DNA of 64,000 nt from Xanthocytophaga flava (GCA_030068525.1 JASJOS010000001.1:186001-250000), one strand, 5' to 3'. Positions 44,839-54,304 are shown, counted from the first letter of the stretch. Numbers and translations: made by a program. Notes: generated by a model from the sequence alone, not told the origin.

Positions 44839-45942
44839 TCATTTTCCTGCTTTGGTAAATTTCCGGATTGTTTCTACCTCCTGTTGCTGATAGGGTGTAC
44901 CATCCGGACGGAATATATCATGAAACCATAGTTTTGGCTCTTCCCCACCAGGTAATGGTTCATCCCATGCATAGATAGTATTCGTTTTTCCTTTTACCAG
45001 TCCCCAGTTAATAGCCCCTACCTTGTATTTGTCAAATATAGGCAGACATCCTTCGAAAGTGCTTTTATGTTTACGTGCCATGTATTCTGTACAAATCAAC
45101 GGTCTTTTGTAGGTAGCTTGTAAGTCTTTGATTTGCGCCTCAAGTTTTTCAGGCGTCACATAATTATGGAAAGTAATGATATCCGAGCTATTCAGCATTA
45201 TTTCATTACTCATCGGATGATCATGCCACCAGCCTGCTGTCAGTGGTTGAGAAGGATTGACAGCTCTGGCCCACTCAAATGACTTCTTCAACAATGGCAC
45301 TACCGCATCCAGATAACCAGAATTGGAGGGTTCATTAAATAGATCCCATACCAACACACGCGAATCATTAGCAAATGCGCCTATAATTCCTTTTGTGTAA
45401 TCTTCCAGTTTACCCCAGGTGCGAGAGTCAAACAACATTTGTGTGCCAGGGCAACGCAACCATCCGGAATTGTGAACGCCGGTTTTAGGTTCAGGTTGTT
45501 TGCCAGCTTTTGGGTTGTCATTCCAGCAGGAGTCAAACAAGACAAACATAATTTTGATATGATGCTTATCTGCAATCGTCAGAAACTCATTGATGCGTTT
45601 TAAAAATCCTTCTTTATCTGTATCATAGGGAATGTTATGTAAAAATACCCTCATGATATTCATGCCTAAACTTTCTGCCAGGGCAAGTTCCCTATCAATT
45701 GTCTGGGGATCAAAGGTATCAGCCTGCCACATCTCCAGTTCATTAACCGCTGTAGATGGAATAAAATTGGCCCCAACTAAAAATGGCTGTTTAGCATACC
45801 AGGCATTGGCTTTCTCAATAGTCCAGCGACCTGCTTGTACGGTTTGACTGGTCCGGGGTTGCCTGGGTGACTTTGTTTGTGCTACCCCAACAAAAACGGA
45901 TGCATTCAAACACAGCAAAAAAAGTAATACTATCTTTTTCAT
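44839..45942 (-). CDS. Secreted glycoside hydrolase, GH5-like (clan GH-A)
   Basis: 367 residues with signal peptide (cleavage near VGVAQ). The clan GH-A signature is seen: acid/base Glu204 in WDLFNEPSNSG and probable nucleophile Glu286 in PLICTEYMAR. Substrate-site features include MNIMRVFLHNIPYDTD and ITFHNYVTP. It would cleave a beta-linked polysaccharide or oligosaccharide in the periplasm; the substrate (mannan, glucan or side chains) cannot be read from sequence. It is 53 bp downstream of the GH127-like gene on the same strand and likely in one operon. Confidence 0.85.
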   Translation of the reverse strand: MKKIVLLFLLCLNASVFVGVAQTKSPRQPRTSQTVQAGRWTIEKANAWYAKQPFLVGANFIPSTAVNELEMWQADTFDPQTIDRELALAESLGMNIMRVFLHNIPYDTDKEGFLKRINEFLTIADKHHIKIMFVLFDSCWNDNPKAGKQPEPKTGVHNSGWLRCPGTQMLFDSRTWGKLEDYTKGIIGAFANDSRVLVWDLFNEPSNSGYLDAVVPLLKKSFEWARAVNPSQPLTAGWWHDHPMSNEIMLNSSDIITFHNYVTPEKLEAQIKDLQATYKRPLICTEYMARKHKSTFEGCLPIFDKYKVGAINWGLVKGKTNTIYAWDEPLPGGEEPKLWFHDIFRPDGTPYQQQEVETIRKFTKAGK

Positions 45943-45995
45943 AAGAACGAATAGAGGGAAAACGTATAATTGAGATTAGGTGTAATTGTTCTTTA

Positions 45996-48035
45996 TCAGG
46001 GGACTACAGGAAAAGCCACAATACGTACTTTGGTACATCCATAAGGAATCAATGTGATCTTTTCTGTCTTGTTTTCTACTTTTCCTTTGTAAATCCCAGA
46101 CCGTTCCGTTACAGGCGAAGGGGCTACATCATTGACAATCTTCCAGTCTGGAATCTTTTTGGCATCTACAGTAATTTCAATAGGTGCACTAGCCAGATTC
46201 CAGACAAACTGATCCGATACAGGTTTCACTTTTTTTATTGATACAGACTGAACAGGTTCGGCAACAGTCTTTGCCACTATTCCATAGTTCCAGTCACCTA
46301 CAGGAAAGACATTAAAATAATCGCCTTCTTCTTTCTGACTTTCTTTCTCCCATCGTTCACCCAGCTTTAATGCATAGACCAATGGTCCATATTCCAAAGC
46401 CCGGGTGTTACGTCCCCAGGTTGAGAACTGAGCCTGCATAGGTAACTCCAGGGTTAGTTTATCCTTGTCTTTCCATGTATGGTTAATAGTTATTACCTGT
46501 CCTCCTTTTTCTGTACGTAGTTTTTGTCCATTCAATACGATTGTTGCTTCCTTACACCAGGAAGGAATGCGTAGTTGCAGAGGAAAGCTAACTTCTTTCT
46601 TTGTAGAGAATGCAAATTGAATAGACTCTTCAAAAGGAAAGGTAGTTGTTTCAGTAATGATAACCTCCTGTTGAGTCTTCCCTACTTTAGCGACAATCTG
46701 ATTAGGACCATATTCTAACGCAGCCAGCCCTTTATCAGGAGTACCATACCACATATGGGCAACAAACTTTGTCCACCCCTGATGCATATTTGCCAGACAA
46801 CAGGTATAGCCACTACGCATACCATAGACATTGTTCATTTCCCGATCAAAGGGTAAGGAAAAGTTAAATACGCCTCGTTTTACCTGTACCTGATTGGCAA
46901 TCTGAAAGTATTGCTTGGCATTGTAGTCATCCGTTGTCTGAGTAGGCAGTGCATTGAATGTCATTCGTTCCAATGCATCCATATAGTGCATATCTCCCGT
47001 AATTCCGATAATCTCTTCCAGTGAAAACATTGATTCTACGATAGCGCAAAGTTCTGTTCCCTGTACCGGATCATTTCCATGTAAATCTTCATCAGCCGAA
47101 AAAATACCCATAGGCAGTCCATGCAGCGTCATCAGGTCATGAAAGCCTGTGCTTAAACCTGACAGATATTTTTTATCGCCGGTACGCTGGTAAGTTATAG
47201 CGGGAGACTTTATGGCCATTCCCACATTGACACCATGACGACTCATCCAGTTTTCATTATCCTGATAAGCGGCAGCGCGGATGACCCAATCCCGATTTGT
47301 TAGCCAGGTATTCCACTCAAATGACTGCGACTCAATCAGTGCAGCCAACTCCAGTAGAGAGGCTTCTTTCATAATACCATACAGCCATTGGGCAATCATA
47401 GCATTGTCAATGCCTCGGGAAGCAGACCAGTCAGTCCATTTTCCAATAGGGCATTTTTTGAGTGACTGCAACTGATAGTTGAAGAAACGGCTCATAAACG
47501 GAATCACCCGTTTGTCCTGTGTAGCAGTATAATACTGTTTCAATACTTTCAGCATCACCATTTTAGGCCACCAGTCTTCCCCTAACTGACAGGAGTCAAC
47601 AGTTATGGCAGCTCCTTTCTCCCGCTCTGCTTTCGTGATAGGACCAAAATATCCGGAAGGACGTTGATGAGTTAGCGTCCATTCAATGTATCGGTTCACT
47701 TTATTCTTTAAAACCGGATCATTAAGCAGGTAGGCAAGTGGCACTGCCCCATCCAGCCAGTAAGGAGTTTCTTCCCAGCCATCTCCTTTTCCTCCCAGCC
47801 AACCATTGTCATCTTTGATCTTTCCATATACTTCATCCAGATGTCCGGTTGTTCCATCCCGCATAATCTGAAGCTGATGCAGAAGCCACCCTTTGGGTTT
47901 GACAGCACCAAGAGGTAATTCTGTATAGGCAGGAGATTGTATGGTTTGTGCTTTCAGAGAAGACGAATGCCCGAAAAAAACAAATACTATTGATAGAAAA
48001 AACAGAGAAATAGTGTAGCGTAGATAGATATTCAT
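45996..48035 (-). CDS. Secreted GH127-like beta-L-arabinofuranosidase (DUF1680)
   Basis: 679 residues with N-terminal signal/anchor (cleavage near LKAQ). It is an (alpha/alpha)6-barrel family member: GDGWEETPYWLDGAVPLAYL near residue 84 and HGNDPVQGTELCAIVESM near 319. The zinc-thiolate site of GH127 (HypBA1: E338, C340, C417, C418) is matched by Glu328, Cys330, Cys412 and Cys413 (GTELC and GYTCCLANMHQ). This suggests an active retaining enzyme using cysteine as nucleophile. C-terminal beta domains follow. It probably trims L-arabinofuranose or related sugars from plant glycans before the GH5-like enzyme acts. Confidence 0.87.
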   Translation of the reverse strand: MNIYLRYTISLFFLSIVFVFFGHSSSLKAQTIQSPAYTELPLGAVKPKGWLLHQLQIMRDGTTGHLDEVYGKIKDDNGWLGGKGDGWEETPYWLDGAVPLAYLLNDPVLKNKVNRYIEWTLTHQRPSGYFGPITKAEREKGAAITVDSCQLGEDWWPKMVMLKVLKQYYTATQDKRVIPFMSRFFNYQLQSLKKCPIGKWTDWSASRGIDNAMIAQWLYGIMKEASLLELAALIESQSFEWNTWLTNRDWVIRAAAYQDNENWMSRHGVNVGMAIKSPAITYQRTGDKKYLSGLSTGFHDLMTLHGLPMGIFSADEDLHGNDPVQGTELCAIVESMFSLEEIIGITGDMHYMDALERMTFNALPTQTTDDYNAKQYFQIANQVQVKRGVFNFSLPFDREMNNVYGMRSGYTCCLANMHQGWTKFVAHMWYGTPDKGLAALEYGPNQIVAKVGKTQQEVIITETTTFPFEESIQFAFSTKKEVSFPLQLRIPSWCKEATIVLNGQKLRTEKGGQVITINHTWKDKDKLTLELPMQAQFSTWGRNTRALEYGPLVYALKLGERWEKESQKEEGDYFNVFPVGDWNYGIVAKTVAEPVQSVSIKKVKPVSDQFVWNLASAPIEITVDAKKIPDWKIVNDVAPSPVTERSGIYKGKVENKTEKITLIPYGCTKVRIVAFPVVP

Positions 48036-48342
48036 GAATGAACGGGTAGTAAATCCTGATTAAATTCAACCCAATAAACCAAAAATACTATATTTATCCT
48101 ATGAAAAATTTCATCAGTCCAAAGAAAGGCGTGATTCATTGCTACCTATCCTGCAGGAGTTTTGGAGAAACAATCAGGTTACAGCATCCAGAACTATTCC
48201 ATCTGTCTGTAAGTTTTAATTATATAAATCTCTGATTTACTCTTGTTGACTGTTGGTTTATACCTAAGGTTTTTACTTTCTTTGGGGTATTAATTCATAA
48301 GTATTCCTTTAGACAAAGACAGTTATCTTATTCTGAAAATAT
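48036..48342. other. Divergent intergenic region
   Basis: 307 bp between the glycosidase operon and the altronate-dehydratase-family gene. A 44-codon ATG frame on the plus strand (48101-48235) has no recognisable features and I do not call it. Promoters for both directions must lie here. Confidence 0.35.
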
Positions 48343-49992
48343 ATGCGACACCTCCTGAAAGTTCATCCATCGGACAATGTCATTGTAGCACTGACTGACT
48401 TATCCAAAGGGCAAACGCTGACATACGAAGGCGAGACCTACATCTTGCAAGATAACATACAGCAAAAGCACAAGTTTGTCACTGAGGATCTGAATACTGG
48501 AGATCCTGTCATTATGTATGGTGTATTGGTAGGCAAAGCCATGCATCCGATTCCAAAAGGAGGGTTAATCCATACACAAAACCTCAAACATGCTGCTGCA
48601 GATTACTCTGGAAAGCAGAAAGACTATACATGGACTCCTCCGGATGTTTCCAAATGGAAGGACAGAACGTTTATGGGATATCTTCGTTCAGATGGACGTG
48701 TAGGCACTGCTAATTACTGGTTATTTGTGCCTACTGTATTCTGTGAAAACCGGAACCTGGAAGTAATAAAAGAGGCGTTGAATAAGGAACTGGGGTATGG
48801 TCAGAGTGAAAAATACAAGAATTACACCCGTCAACTAATATCCATGTATGAATCAGGACAGTCGCCAGATACTATGTTATCAGCTGACTTGTCTTTGCAG
48901 GAAGAAATGTTTCATACCAAACGCCTGTTTCCAAATATCGACGGCATCAAATTTCTGACACACCAGGGTGGCTGTGGAGGTACACGACAGGATTCGGCTG
49001 TATTAAGTAAGTTACTCGCCTCCTATGCAGATCATCCAAATGTAGCGGGAGTTACAGTATTAAGTCTAGGTTGTCAGCACTTGCAGATGGATGACTTCAA
49101 ACAGGAAATATTTCAGCGTAACTCCAAGTTTGATAAACCTCTGTTGATGTTTGAACAACAAAAGAGCCAGTCAGAAGAAAGTCTGATTTCAGAAGCGATC
49201 AAGCAAACTTTTGTACACTTAGTTAAGGCCAATACACAACAACGCCAGCCGGCTCCTTTAAGCAAAATGGTATTGGGTGTAAAATGTGGTGGTTCTGATG
49301 GATTTTCGGGTATATCAGCCAACCCCGCAGTTGGTTATGCAGCTGACTTGCTGGTAGGTTTGGGTGGCACTGTATTACTGGCTGAGTTTCCAGAGCTCTG
49401 CGGTGTAGAGCAGGAGCTTGCCGACAGATGCATCAACAATGAGATTGCGGCGAAGTTTGTTCACCTGATGAAATCCTATAATGCACAGGCGGAATCTGTA
49501 GGCTCTGGCTTCCATGCCAACCCTTCACCCGGCAACATTCGGGATGGCCTGATTACAGATGCTATCAAGTCAGCAGGCGCAGCAAAAAAAGGAGGCACTG
49601 CTCCTATTGTAGATGTGCTCGACTATACAGAACCAGCTACCAAGCCGGGTCTGAATCTGGTATGCACTCCTGGTAATGATGTAGAAGCAACTACAGGAAA
49701 AACAGCATCAGGCTCTACCCTGATTTTATTTACAACGGGTCTGGGTACTCCGACAGGTAATCCGGTATGTCCTGTTATCAAGGTAGCCACAAACAGTGAT
49801 CTGGCTCGTCGCATGGCTGACATTATTGATATTGACACCGGCGATATTATTACAGGACAAACCACCATTGAACAAAAAGGGGAAGAGATTCTGGAATATT
49901 GTATTCGTGCAGCCAGCGGTCTGGAAAAGATTAAATCTGTTGAACTGGGACAAGATGACTTCATTCCATGGAAACGTGGGGTAAGTCTGTAA
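48343..49992 (+). CDS. uxaA: Altronate dehydratase family protein (UxaA/GarD type)
   Basis: 549 residues. An N-terminal SAF domain (about 1-90; HPSDNVIVALTDLSKGQTLT) is followed by the large UxaA domain (YLRSDGRVGTANYWLFVPTV, then THQGGCGGTRQDSA, VKCGGSDGFSGISANPAVGY and VCTPGNDVEATTGKTASGST). Such enzymes remove water from sugar acids: altronate, galactarate, or in Bacteroidota also other aldonates. The SDR dehydrogenase 66 bp downstream fits a sugar-acid route such as that for fuconate or arabinonate. So the symbol gives the family and the substrate is open. Confidence 0.85.
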   Translation: MRHLLKVHPSDNVIVALTDLSKGQTLTYEGETYILQDNIQQKHKFVTEDLNTGDPVIMYGVLVGKAMHPIPKGGLIHTQNLKHAAADYSGKQKDYTWTPPDVSKWKDRTFMGYLRSDGRVGTANYWLFVPTVFCENRNLEVIKEALNKELGYGQSEKYKNYTRQLISMYESGQSPDTMLSADLSLQEEMFHTKRLFPNIDGIKFLTHQGGCGGTRQDSAVLSKLLASYADHPNVAGVTVLSLGCQHLQMDDFKQEIFQRNSKFDKPLLMFEQQKSQSEESLISEAIKQTFVHLVKANTQQRQPAPLSKMVLGVKCGGSDGFSGISANPAVGYAADLLVGLGGTVLLAEFPELCGVEQELADRCINNEIAAKFVHLMKSYNAQAESVGSGFHANPSPGNIRDGLITDAIKSAGAAKKGGTAPIVDVLDYTEPATKPGLNLVCTPGNDVEATTGKTASGSTLILFTTGLGTPTGNPVCPVIKVATNSDLARRMADIIDIDTGDIITGQTTIEQKGEEILEYCIRAASGLEKIKSVELGQDDFIPWKRGVSL

Positions 49993-50058
49993 ACGTAAAA
50001 AATTGACACTCTTTTATAATTAATACAACCTATTACTCATTCTGTTTTTATTCGTTTC

Positions 50059-50820
50059 ATGTTTTCTCTTACTCATAAAACAGCTGTCATCACAGGCGGA
50101 GGCAGTGGCATTGGGCAGGCAATAGCTCGCTTATTTGCTAAACAAGGTGCCGAAGTTATTATTCTGGATCTGAATGAAACAGGTGCCAGCCAAACTGTAA
50201 CTGATATTCTCAAAGAAGGTGGCAAAGCTGTATTTTACCGTTGTGATGTATCAGATCAGTCTGAAGTAAAGAAAGTGCTTGATCTGGCATCCAAAGTAGA
50301 TATTCTGGTTAACAGTGCCGGCGTCTCTCATGTCGGAAAGCTTGAAAACACTTCTGAAGCAGATTTTGACCGCATTTTCAGGGTAAATGTAAAGGGCGTC
50401 TATAATTGTATGTCTGTTGCAGTTGAAAAAATGAAAAAGCAAGGAGGCGGCGTTATTCTAAACCTGGCATCAGTTGCTTCTTCAGTAGGTATACCGGATC
50501 GGTTTGCCTATTCAATGAGTAAAGGAGCTGTATTAACAATGACTCTCTCTGTAGCAAGAGATTACATTGATCAGAAGATACGTTGTAACTGCATTTCACC
50601 AGGGCGAGTACACACACCGTTTGTGGATGACTTCCTGAAAAAGAACTATGCAGGGCAGGAAAAGGAGATGTTCGAAAAACTGGCAAAAACTCAACCTATA
50701 GGGCGAATGGGTACACCAGAAGAGATGGCAACTCTGGCATTGTATCTCTGTTCAGATGAAGCTGGATTTGTAACAGGTGCAGATTATTCCATAGATGGCG
50801 GATTTGTTTCGCTTAAATAA
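50059..50820 (+). CDS. SDR-family dehydrogenase in a sugar-acid operon
   Basis: 253 residues, classical SDR: NAD(P)-binding TGGGSGIGQ near residue 12, NSAG at about 90, catalytic Ser in NLASVASSVG and YxxxK in FAYSMSKGAV, and CISPGRVHTPFVDDF. It follows the altronate-dehydratase-family gene by 66 bp, so it probably oxidises a keto-deoxy sugar acid or the sugar itself in the same pathway. The cofactor-selective Asp after beta-2 (ILDLNE) suggests NAD rather than NADP. A terminator follows at 50890-50928. Confidence 0.88.
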   Translation: MFSLTHKTAVITGGGSGIGQAIARLFAKQGAEVIILDLNETGASQTVTDILKEGGKAVFYRCDVSDQSEVKKVLDLASKVDILVNSAGVSHVGKLENTSEADFDRIFRVNVKGVYNCMSVAVEKMKKQGGGVILNLASVASSVGIPDRFAYSMSKGAVLTMTLSVARDYIDQKIRCNCISPGRVHTPFVDDFLKKNYAGQEKEMFEKLAKTQPIGRMGTPEEMATLALYLCSDEAGFVTGADYSIDGGFVSLK

Positions 50821-50889
50821 AGAACTGGTTTAAACTGCTTTTATATTTACATAAGTCATTCCAAATTTTGGATGGGAATCTGATTATAA

Positions 50890-50928
50890 AATCAGCGCTT
50901 ATGCTTCCGAAAAGTATAAGCGCTGATT
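50890..50928 (+). terminator. Terminator after the sugar-acid operon
   Basis: 13-bp stem AATCAGCGCTTAT / ATAAGCGCTGATT with a 13-nt loop, followed by AGTTTTT. Confidence 0.75.
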
Positions 50929-50989
50929 AGTTTTTCAGAAATCTCTCTTCCCTCGTCTTCTCAAATTCCCTTTCATCACTCTACTTGTG

Positions 50990-51200
50990 GCATCCTACTT
51001 TTTTGCTTGTCCAAAAAAGTAGGCAAAAAAAGGCACTTTTCTCCGATCCTTCAACCCATAAGGCCAAAGGCCAACCTCGCGGAGAAAAGAAGGCCAACGC
51101 ACCTACACTACCTTTCGCGATCAAAGGAATCTACCCTCTCTTTGTGGCTGGACTTATTAATACTGCTTTTTCTAAAATTTGGGCTGAATCAGGTTTCTGC
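50990..51200. repeat. Structured non-coding element with nested hairpins
   Basis: Hairpin CCTACTTTTTTG...CAAAAAAGTAGG (50994-51023) is followed by a second pairing CTTTTCTCCG...CGGAGAAAAG (about 51036-51089). Two overlapping frames cross this stretch, but their translations are low-complexity Lys-rich and do not look like proteins. Similar sequences recur in intergenic regions of Bacteroidota from memory of the phylum; I treat it as a dispersed repeat, not a gene. Base composition is more GC-rich than the surroundings. Confidence 0.5.
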
Positions 51201-51213
51201 TATTAGGGTTATT

Positions 51214-51531
51214 TTATTCCAGATCATCCAGAAATTGCTGGTAAGCGCCTTTTAATTCTCTGTTTGCATTTCGGTTGCCAGCAGCTTCACTTACTTCGAT
51301 TCCTTTCTTAAAGGTGTTCTCTGCCTCTTCATTGCGTCCTAAGTCTGCATATAATTTAGCGGCATGGTAGTAGGTGCCTACATAATCCGGATGCTCTGTC
51401 AGGAGCTTTTCATAATACGTCAGAGCCTTCTGCACATCAGATTTCAGGTATTCAGTTGCTATGGCATATAAAGTAAAAGGATCATTGGGATCTTCCTTCA
51501 AAAAATCAAATAGTTGCTCAAGTCTGTTCAT
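51214..51531 (-). CDS. Small TPR protein, 105 aa
   Basis: I start it at ATG 51531 (MNRLEQLFDFLKEDPNDPFT). A frame extension further upstream is not supported. It has two to three tetratricopeptide repeats: LYAIATEYLKSDVQKALTYY and TYYHAAKLYADLGRNEEAEN. Cytoplasmic, probably a small adaptor. It is divergent from the etf operon; the spacing of 294 bp leaves room for separate promoters. Confidence 0.78.
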   Translation of the reverse strand: MNRLEQLFDFLKEDPNDPFTLYAIATEYLKSDVQKALTYYEKLLTEHPDYVGTYYHAAKLYADLGRNEEAENTFKKGIEVSEAAGNRNANRELKGAYQQFLDDLE

Positions 51532-51825
51532 TGTATAAATAAAATTAATCTTCTGCTTGCTCTTCTGTCTCAAAGGTAAAGCTTCTTTGAATGGCAAAAC
51601 AAATTCCTGCTTCAGTTTGTATTCCACTCACAACCAACTACTTTCCAATTCAACATACAAATATCACACTCTGTAACACATTTTTGTATTTTTCGGTTGA
51701 TCTTTATGACTCTTCACATGAAGATTCTTTTATATTTGCACTGTTACGTTACAGAACAATGAATGGTATTCAGGAATCGTTCTGTAGGTATTTCAATTTT
51801 TACTAAATAACCATTTTTATTGCTT

Positions 51826-52563
51826 ATGAAAATCTTAGTCTGTATTACTCATGTTCCCGACACGACAACTAAAATTGCCTTTACTGATAATAATACCAAA
51901 TTAAATAAGGCTGGAGTGCAGTTTATTACAGGTCCCTATGATGATTATGCATTATCCCGTGCCATTGAATTGAAGGAAGCTCAAGGAGGAACTGTAACAG
52001 TTCTGAATGTTGGAGAAGCAGATACAGAACCGACCATTCGCAAGGCACTGGCAGTAGGAGCTGATGACGCTATCCGCATCAATGCAGAGCCAACAGATGC
52101 TTATTTTGTTGCAGAACAGATTGCCAATATCGCCCGTCAAAATAGCTACGATCTGATTCTGATGGGTAGAGAATCCATCGACTTCAATGGTGGTCAGGTT
52201 CATGGTATTGTGGGCGAGATGCTGGGTATTCCATCTGTTTCACCTGTAATGAAACTGGATATTGAAGGTACCACAGCCAAGATGGCACGTGAGATTGAAG
52301 GTGGAAAAGAATATGTGGAGGTATCTCTCCCACTGGTAGCTGGCTGCCAGGAGCCTATTGCGGAATGGAAAATACCTAATATGCGTGGTATTATGTCGGC
52401 CCGCACAAAACCTCTTCAGGTGATAGAGCCATCTTCGAAGGACACACTTACTCAAGTTGCCGAGTTTCAATTGCCAGCTCCTAAAGGTGCGGTTAAAATG
52501 ATCCCTGCAGAAAATGCAGAACAACTAATTTCTTTACTAAAAAATGAAGCAAAAGTAATATAA
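51826..52563 (+). CDS. etfB: Electron transfer flavoprotein beta subunit
   Basis: 245 residues from ATG 51826 (MKILVCITHVPDTTTKIAFT); a TTG two codons upstream is less likely. Family marks are AVGADDAIRINAEPTDAYFV, ILMGRESIDFNGGQVHGIVG and MSARTKPLQVIEP near the C-terminus. With EtfA it accepts electrons from acyl-CoA dehydrogenases and passes them to the quinone pool. A possible -7 element TATATTTG lies at 51731-51738, but no TTTG is found at the right distance. A small secreted protein gene separates it from etfA. Confidence 0.95.
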   Translation: MKILVCITHVPDTTTKIAFTDNNTKLNKAGVQFITGPYDDYALSRAIELKEAQGGTVTVLNVGEADTEPTIRKALAVGADDAIRINAEPTDAYFVAEQIANIARQNSYDLILMGRESIDFNGGQVHGIVGEMLGIPSVSPVMKLDIEGTTAKMAREIEGGKEYVEVSLPLVAGCQEPIAEWKIPNMRGIMSARTKPLQVIEPSSKDTLTQVAEFQLPAPKGAVKMIPAENAEQLISLLKNEAKVI

Positions 52564-52636
52564 GGCCCGACTTTTGCTTTACCCCAACTATGCAAATAAT
52601 TTAAATTACTATCCAAATTTTCACTTACACTACACT

Positions 52637-53017
52637 ATGAAAAAGTTAATCATTCTTGCATCATTTGTTATTCTTGCTTTTACTCAGCAATCATTTTCTC
52701 AGGCCCCTGTTGTTCCGAAATATGAATACATGCAGGTAACAACCATTGAGTCACTGGTTGCCGGAGGTATGGGTCGTTCACGGATGATTTCCACAGATCC
52801 AAATGGAAAACTACAGGAACTTCCATTAGAAAATTTCTTTAGCCTGGGTGGTATCAATTTTTCGAATGTTCGAAACAATGACAAAGTTATCACAGACAAG
52901 ATCAATGAGTTAGCAGATCAGGGATGGGAAGTGGCGCAGGTATCTACCGGAGCGACAGATGATTCCGGAAAAGGAATCTTCATTACGCGTTATCTGATGA
53001 GAAGGCCGAAGAAGTAA
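52637..53017 (+). CDS. Small secreted protein with DUF4177-like domain
   Basis: 126 residues from ATG 52637; signal peptide MKKLIILASFVILAFTQQSF, cleavage near SQA. The mature part has the DUF4177-like pattern: PKYEYMQVTTIES at the start, VITDKINELADQGWEVAQVS near the middle, and a C-terminal ITRYLMRRP strand. It is placed between etfB and etfA on the same strand (73 and 101 bp gaps). A secreted protein has no obvious role in a cytoplasmic flavoprotein complex. It may be a later insertion that shares the transcript. Function unknown. Confidence 0.65.
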   Translation: MKKLIILASFVILAFTQQSFSQAPVVPKYEYMQVTTIESLVAGGMGRSRMISTDPNGKLQELPLENFFSLGGINFSNVRNNDKVITDKINELADQGWEVAQVSTGATDDSGKGIFITRYLMRRPKK

Positions 53018-53118
53018 AACAAGATATCAAAACAAGAATGTTACAATTCTATTAAACGCCAGGTAGCACAAAAGCCATTCTGGCATTCTCAAGTTGAATC
53101 TATTATTAAAATTCTGAT

Positions 53119-54084
53119 ATGTCTGTTCTTGTTTTTATAGAAACTGCTGAAGGCGCAGTTAAAAAATCAGCCTTGGAAGCCACAGGATATGCGGCAGAAA
53201 TAGCAAAAAAAACAGGTACCACTACTACTGCTATTGTCATTGGAGCAATCGATGCAGGTGAACTGGATAGTGTAGGAAAGTCAGGTGCCAATAAAATTCT
53301 GCATGCTACAGATGATCGCCTGAATGTCCCAAGCAGTCAGTCATATGCTACTACTATAGCACAGGCCGCTGAGAAAGAAAATGCGGAAGTTGTAGTTCTG
53401 GCTAAATCAGCCTTAACAGATGCTATTGGAGCAAGACTGGCAGCTAAGTTAAAGGCAGGTCTTGCATCTAACGTTACAGAACTACCAGACCTGAGCAATG
53501 GGTTTAAAGTGAAACGCAGCATTTACACCGGAAAGGCTTTTGCAGTAACCGAAATGAAATCTGCCAAAAAGATTCTGACCATTAAGAAAAATGTATTTAC
53601 ACCAGAAGAAACAGGTAGTGTAGCTCCTATTGAAGCCTTTACTCCTACTTTATCTGAAGCAGAGTTTGCCATTAAAGTCACAGGGGAAGAGAAAGCTTCA
53701 GGAGAAATATCTCTGACTGAAGCAGATATCGTTGTATCCGGAGGTCGTGGTCTGAAGGGTCCGGAAAACTGGGGAATTATCGAAGAGCTGGCTCATGCAT
53801 TACATGCAGCCACTGGATGTTCTAAACCTGTATCAGATTTAGGATGGAGACCGCACCACGAACACGTAGGACAAACTGGGATCAAGGTAAGCCCGAATCT
53901 GTATATCGCTGTAGGTATTTCCGGAGCTATTCAGCACCTGGCAGGTGTCAATTCCTCTAAGGTGATTGTAGTTATAAACAAAGATCCGGAAGCACCTTTC
54001 TTTAAAGCTGCTGATTATGGCATTGTGGGGGATGCATTTGATGTCCTTCCCCGCCTGACCAAGGCAGTGCAGGCAGCCAAATAA
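53119..54084 (+). CDS. etfA: Electron transfer flavoprotein alpha subunit
   Basis: 321 residues starting at ATG 53119. The N-terminal alpha/beta domain is followed by the FAD-binding C-terminal domain: VVSGGRGLKGPENWGIIEEL, SDLGWRPHHEHVGQTGIKVS, IAVGISGAIQHLAGV and VINKDPEAPFFKAADYGIVG. It forms the heterodimer with EtfB, binds FAD and shuttles electrons from beta-oxidation dehydrogenases. A strong terminator at 54102-54160 closes the operon. Confidence 0.96.
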   Translation: MSVLVFIETAEGAVKKSALEATGYAAEIAKKTGTTTTAIVIGAIDAGELDSVGKSGANKILHATDDRLNVPSSQSYATTIAQAAEKENAEVVVLAKSALTDAIGARLAAKLKAGLASNVTELPDLSNGFKVKRSIYTGKAFAVTEMKSAKKILTIKKNVFTPEETGSVAPIEAFTPTLSEAEFAIKVTGEEKASGEISLTEADIVVSGGRGLKGPENWGIIEELAHALHAATGCSKPVSDLGWRPHHEHVGQTGIKVSPNLYIAVGISGAIQHLAGVNSSKVIVVINKDPEAPFFKAADYGIVGDAFDVLPRLTKAVQAAK

Positions 54085-54101
54085 ATCTGCTCTTATTTAG
54101 T

Positions 54102-54160
54102 AAACCTCTGACATTTTGCTCATTCATGGAATGAGAGTAAACTTGTCAGAGGTTTTTTTA
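54102..54160 (+). terminator. Terminator of the etf operon
   Basis: Outer stem AAACCTCTGACA / TGTCAGAGGTTT with an inner CTCATTC / GAATGAG hairpin, followed by TTTTTA. Confidence 0.85.
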
Positions 54161-54304
54161 TTTCAGAAAAGAGCTATACATTTCTGATTCAACACATAAA
54201 ATTATGGGAATGATCTGGTGATTAATTTTTGTTATCCATAAAATATTATAAAATTGCAACCGGAAATCCGATATCTGACTATTGCTATAAATTAACGTAC
54301 GAAC

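Noticed and set aside
48101-48235. 44-codon ATG frame between the glycosidase operon and the altronate-dehydratase-family gene
   Set aside because: Too short, no recognisable composition or motif; likely chance.
50985-51255. Two overlapping Lys-rich frames (73 and 82 codons)
   Set aside because: They overlap nested hairpins, have no family features, and the same DNA reads equally well in two frames, as expected for a non-coding repeat.
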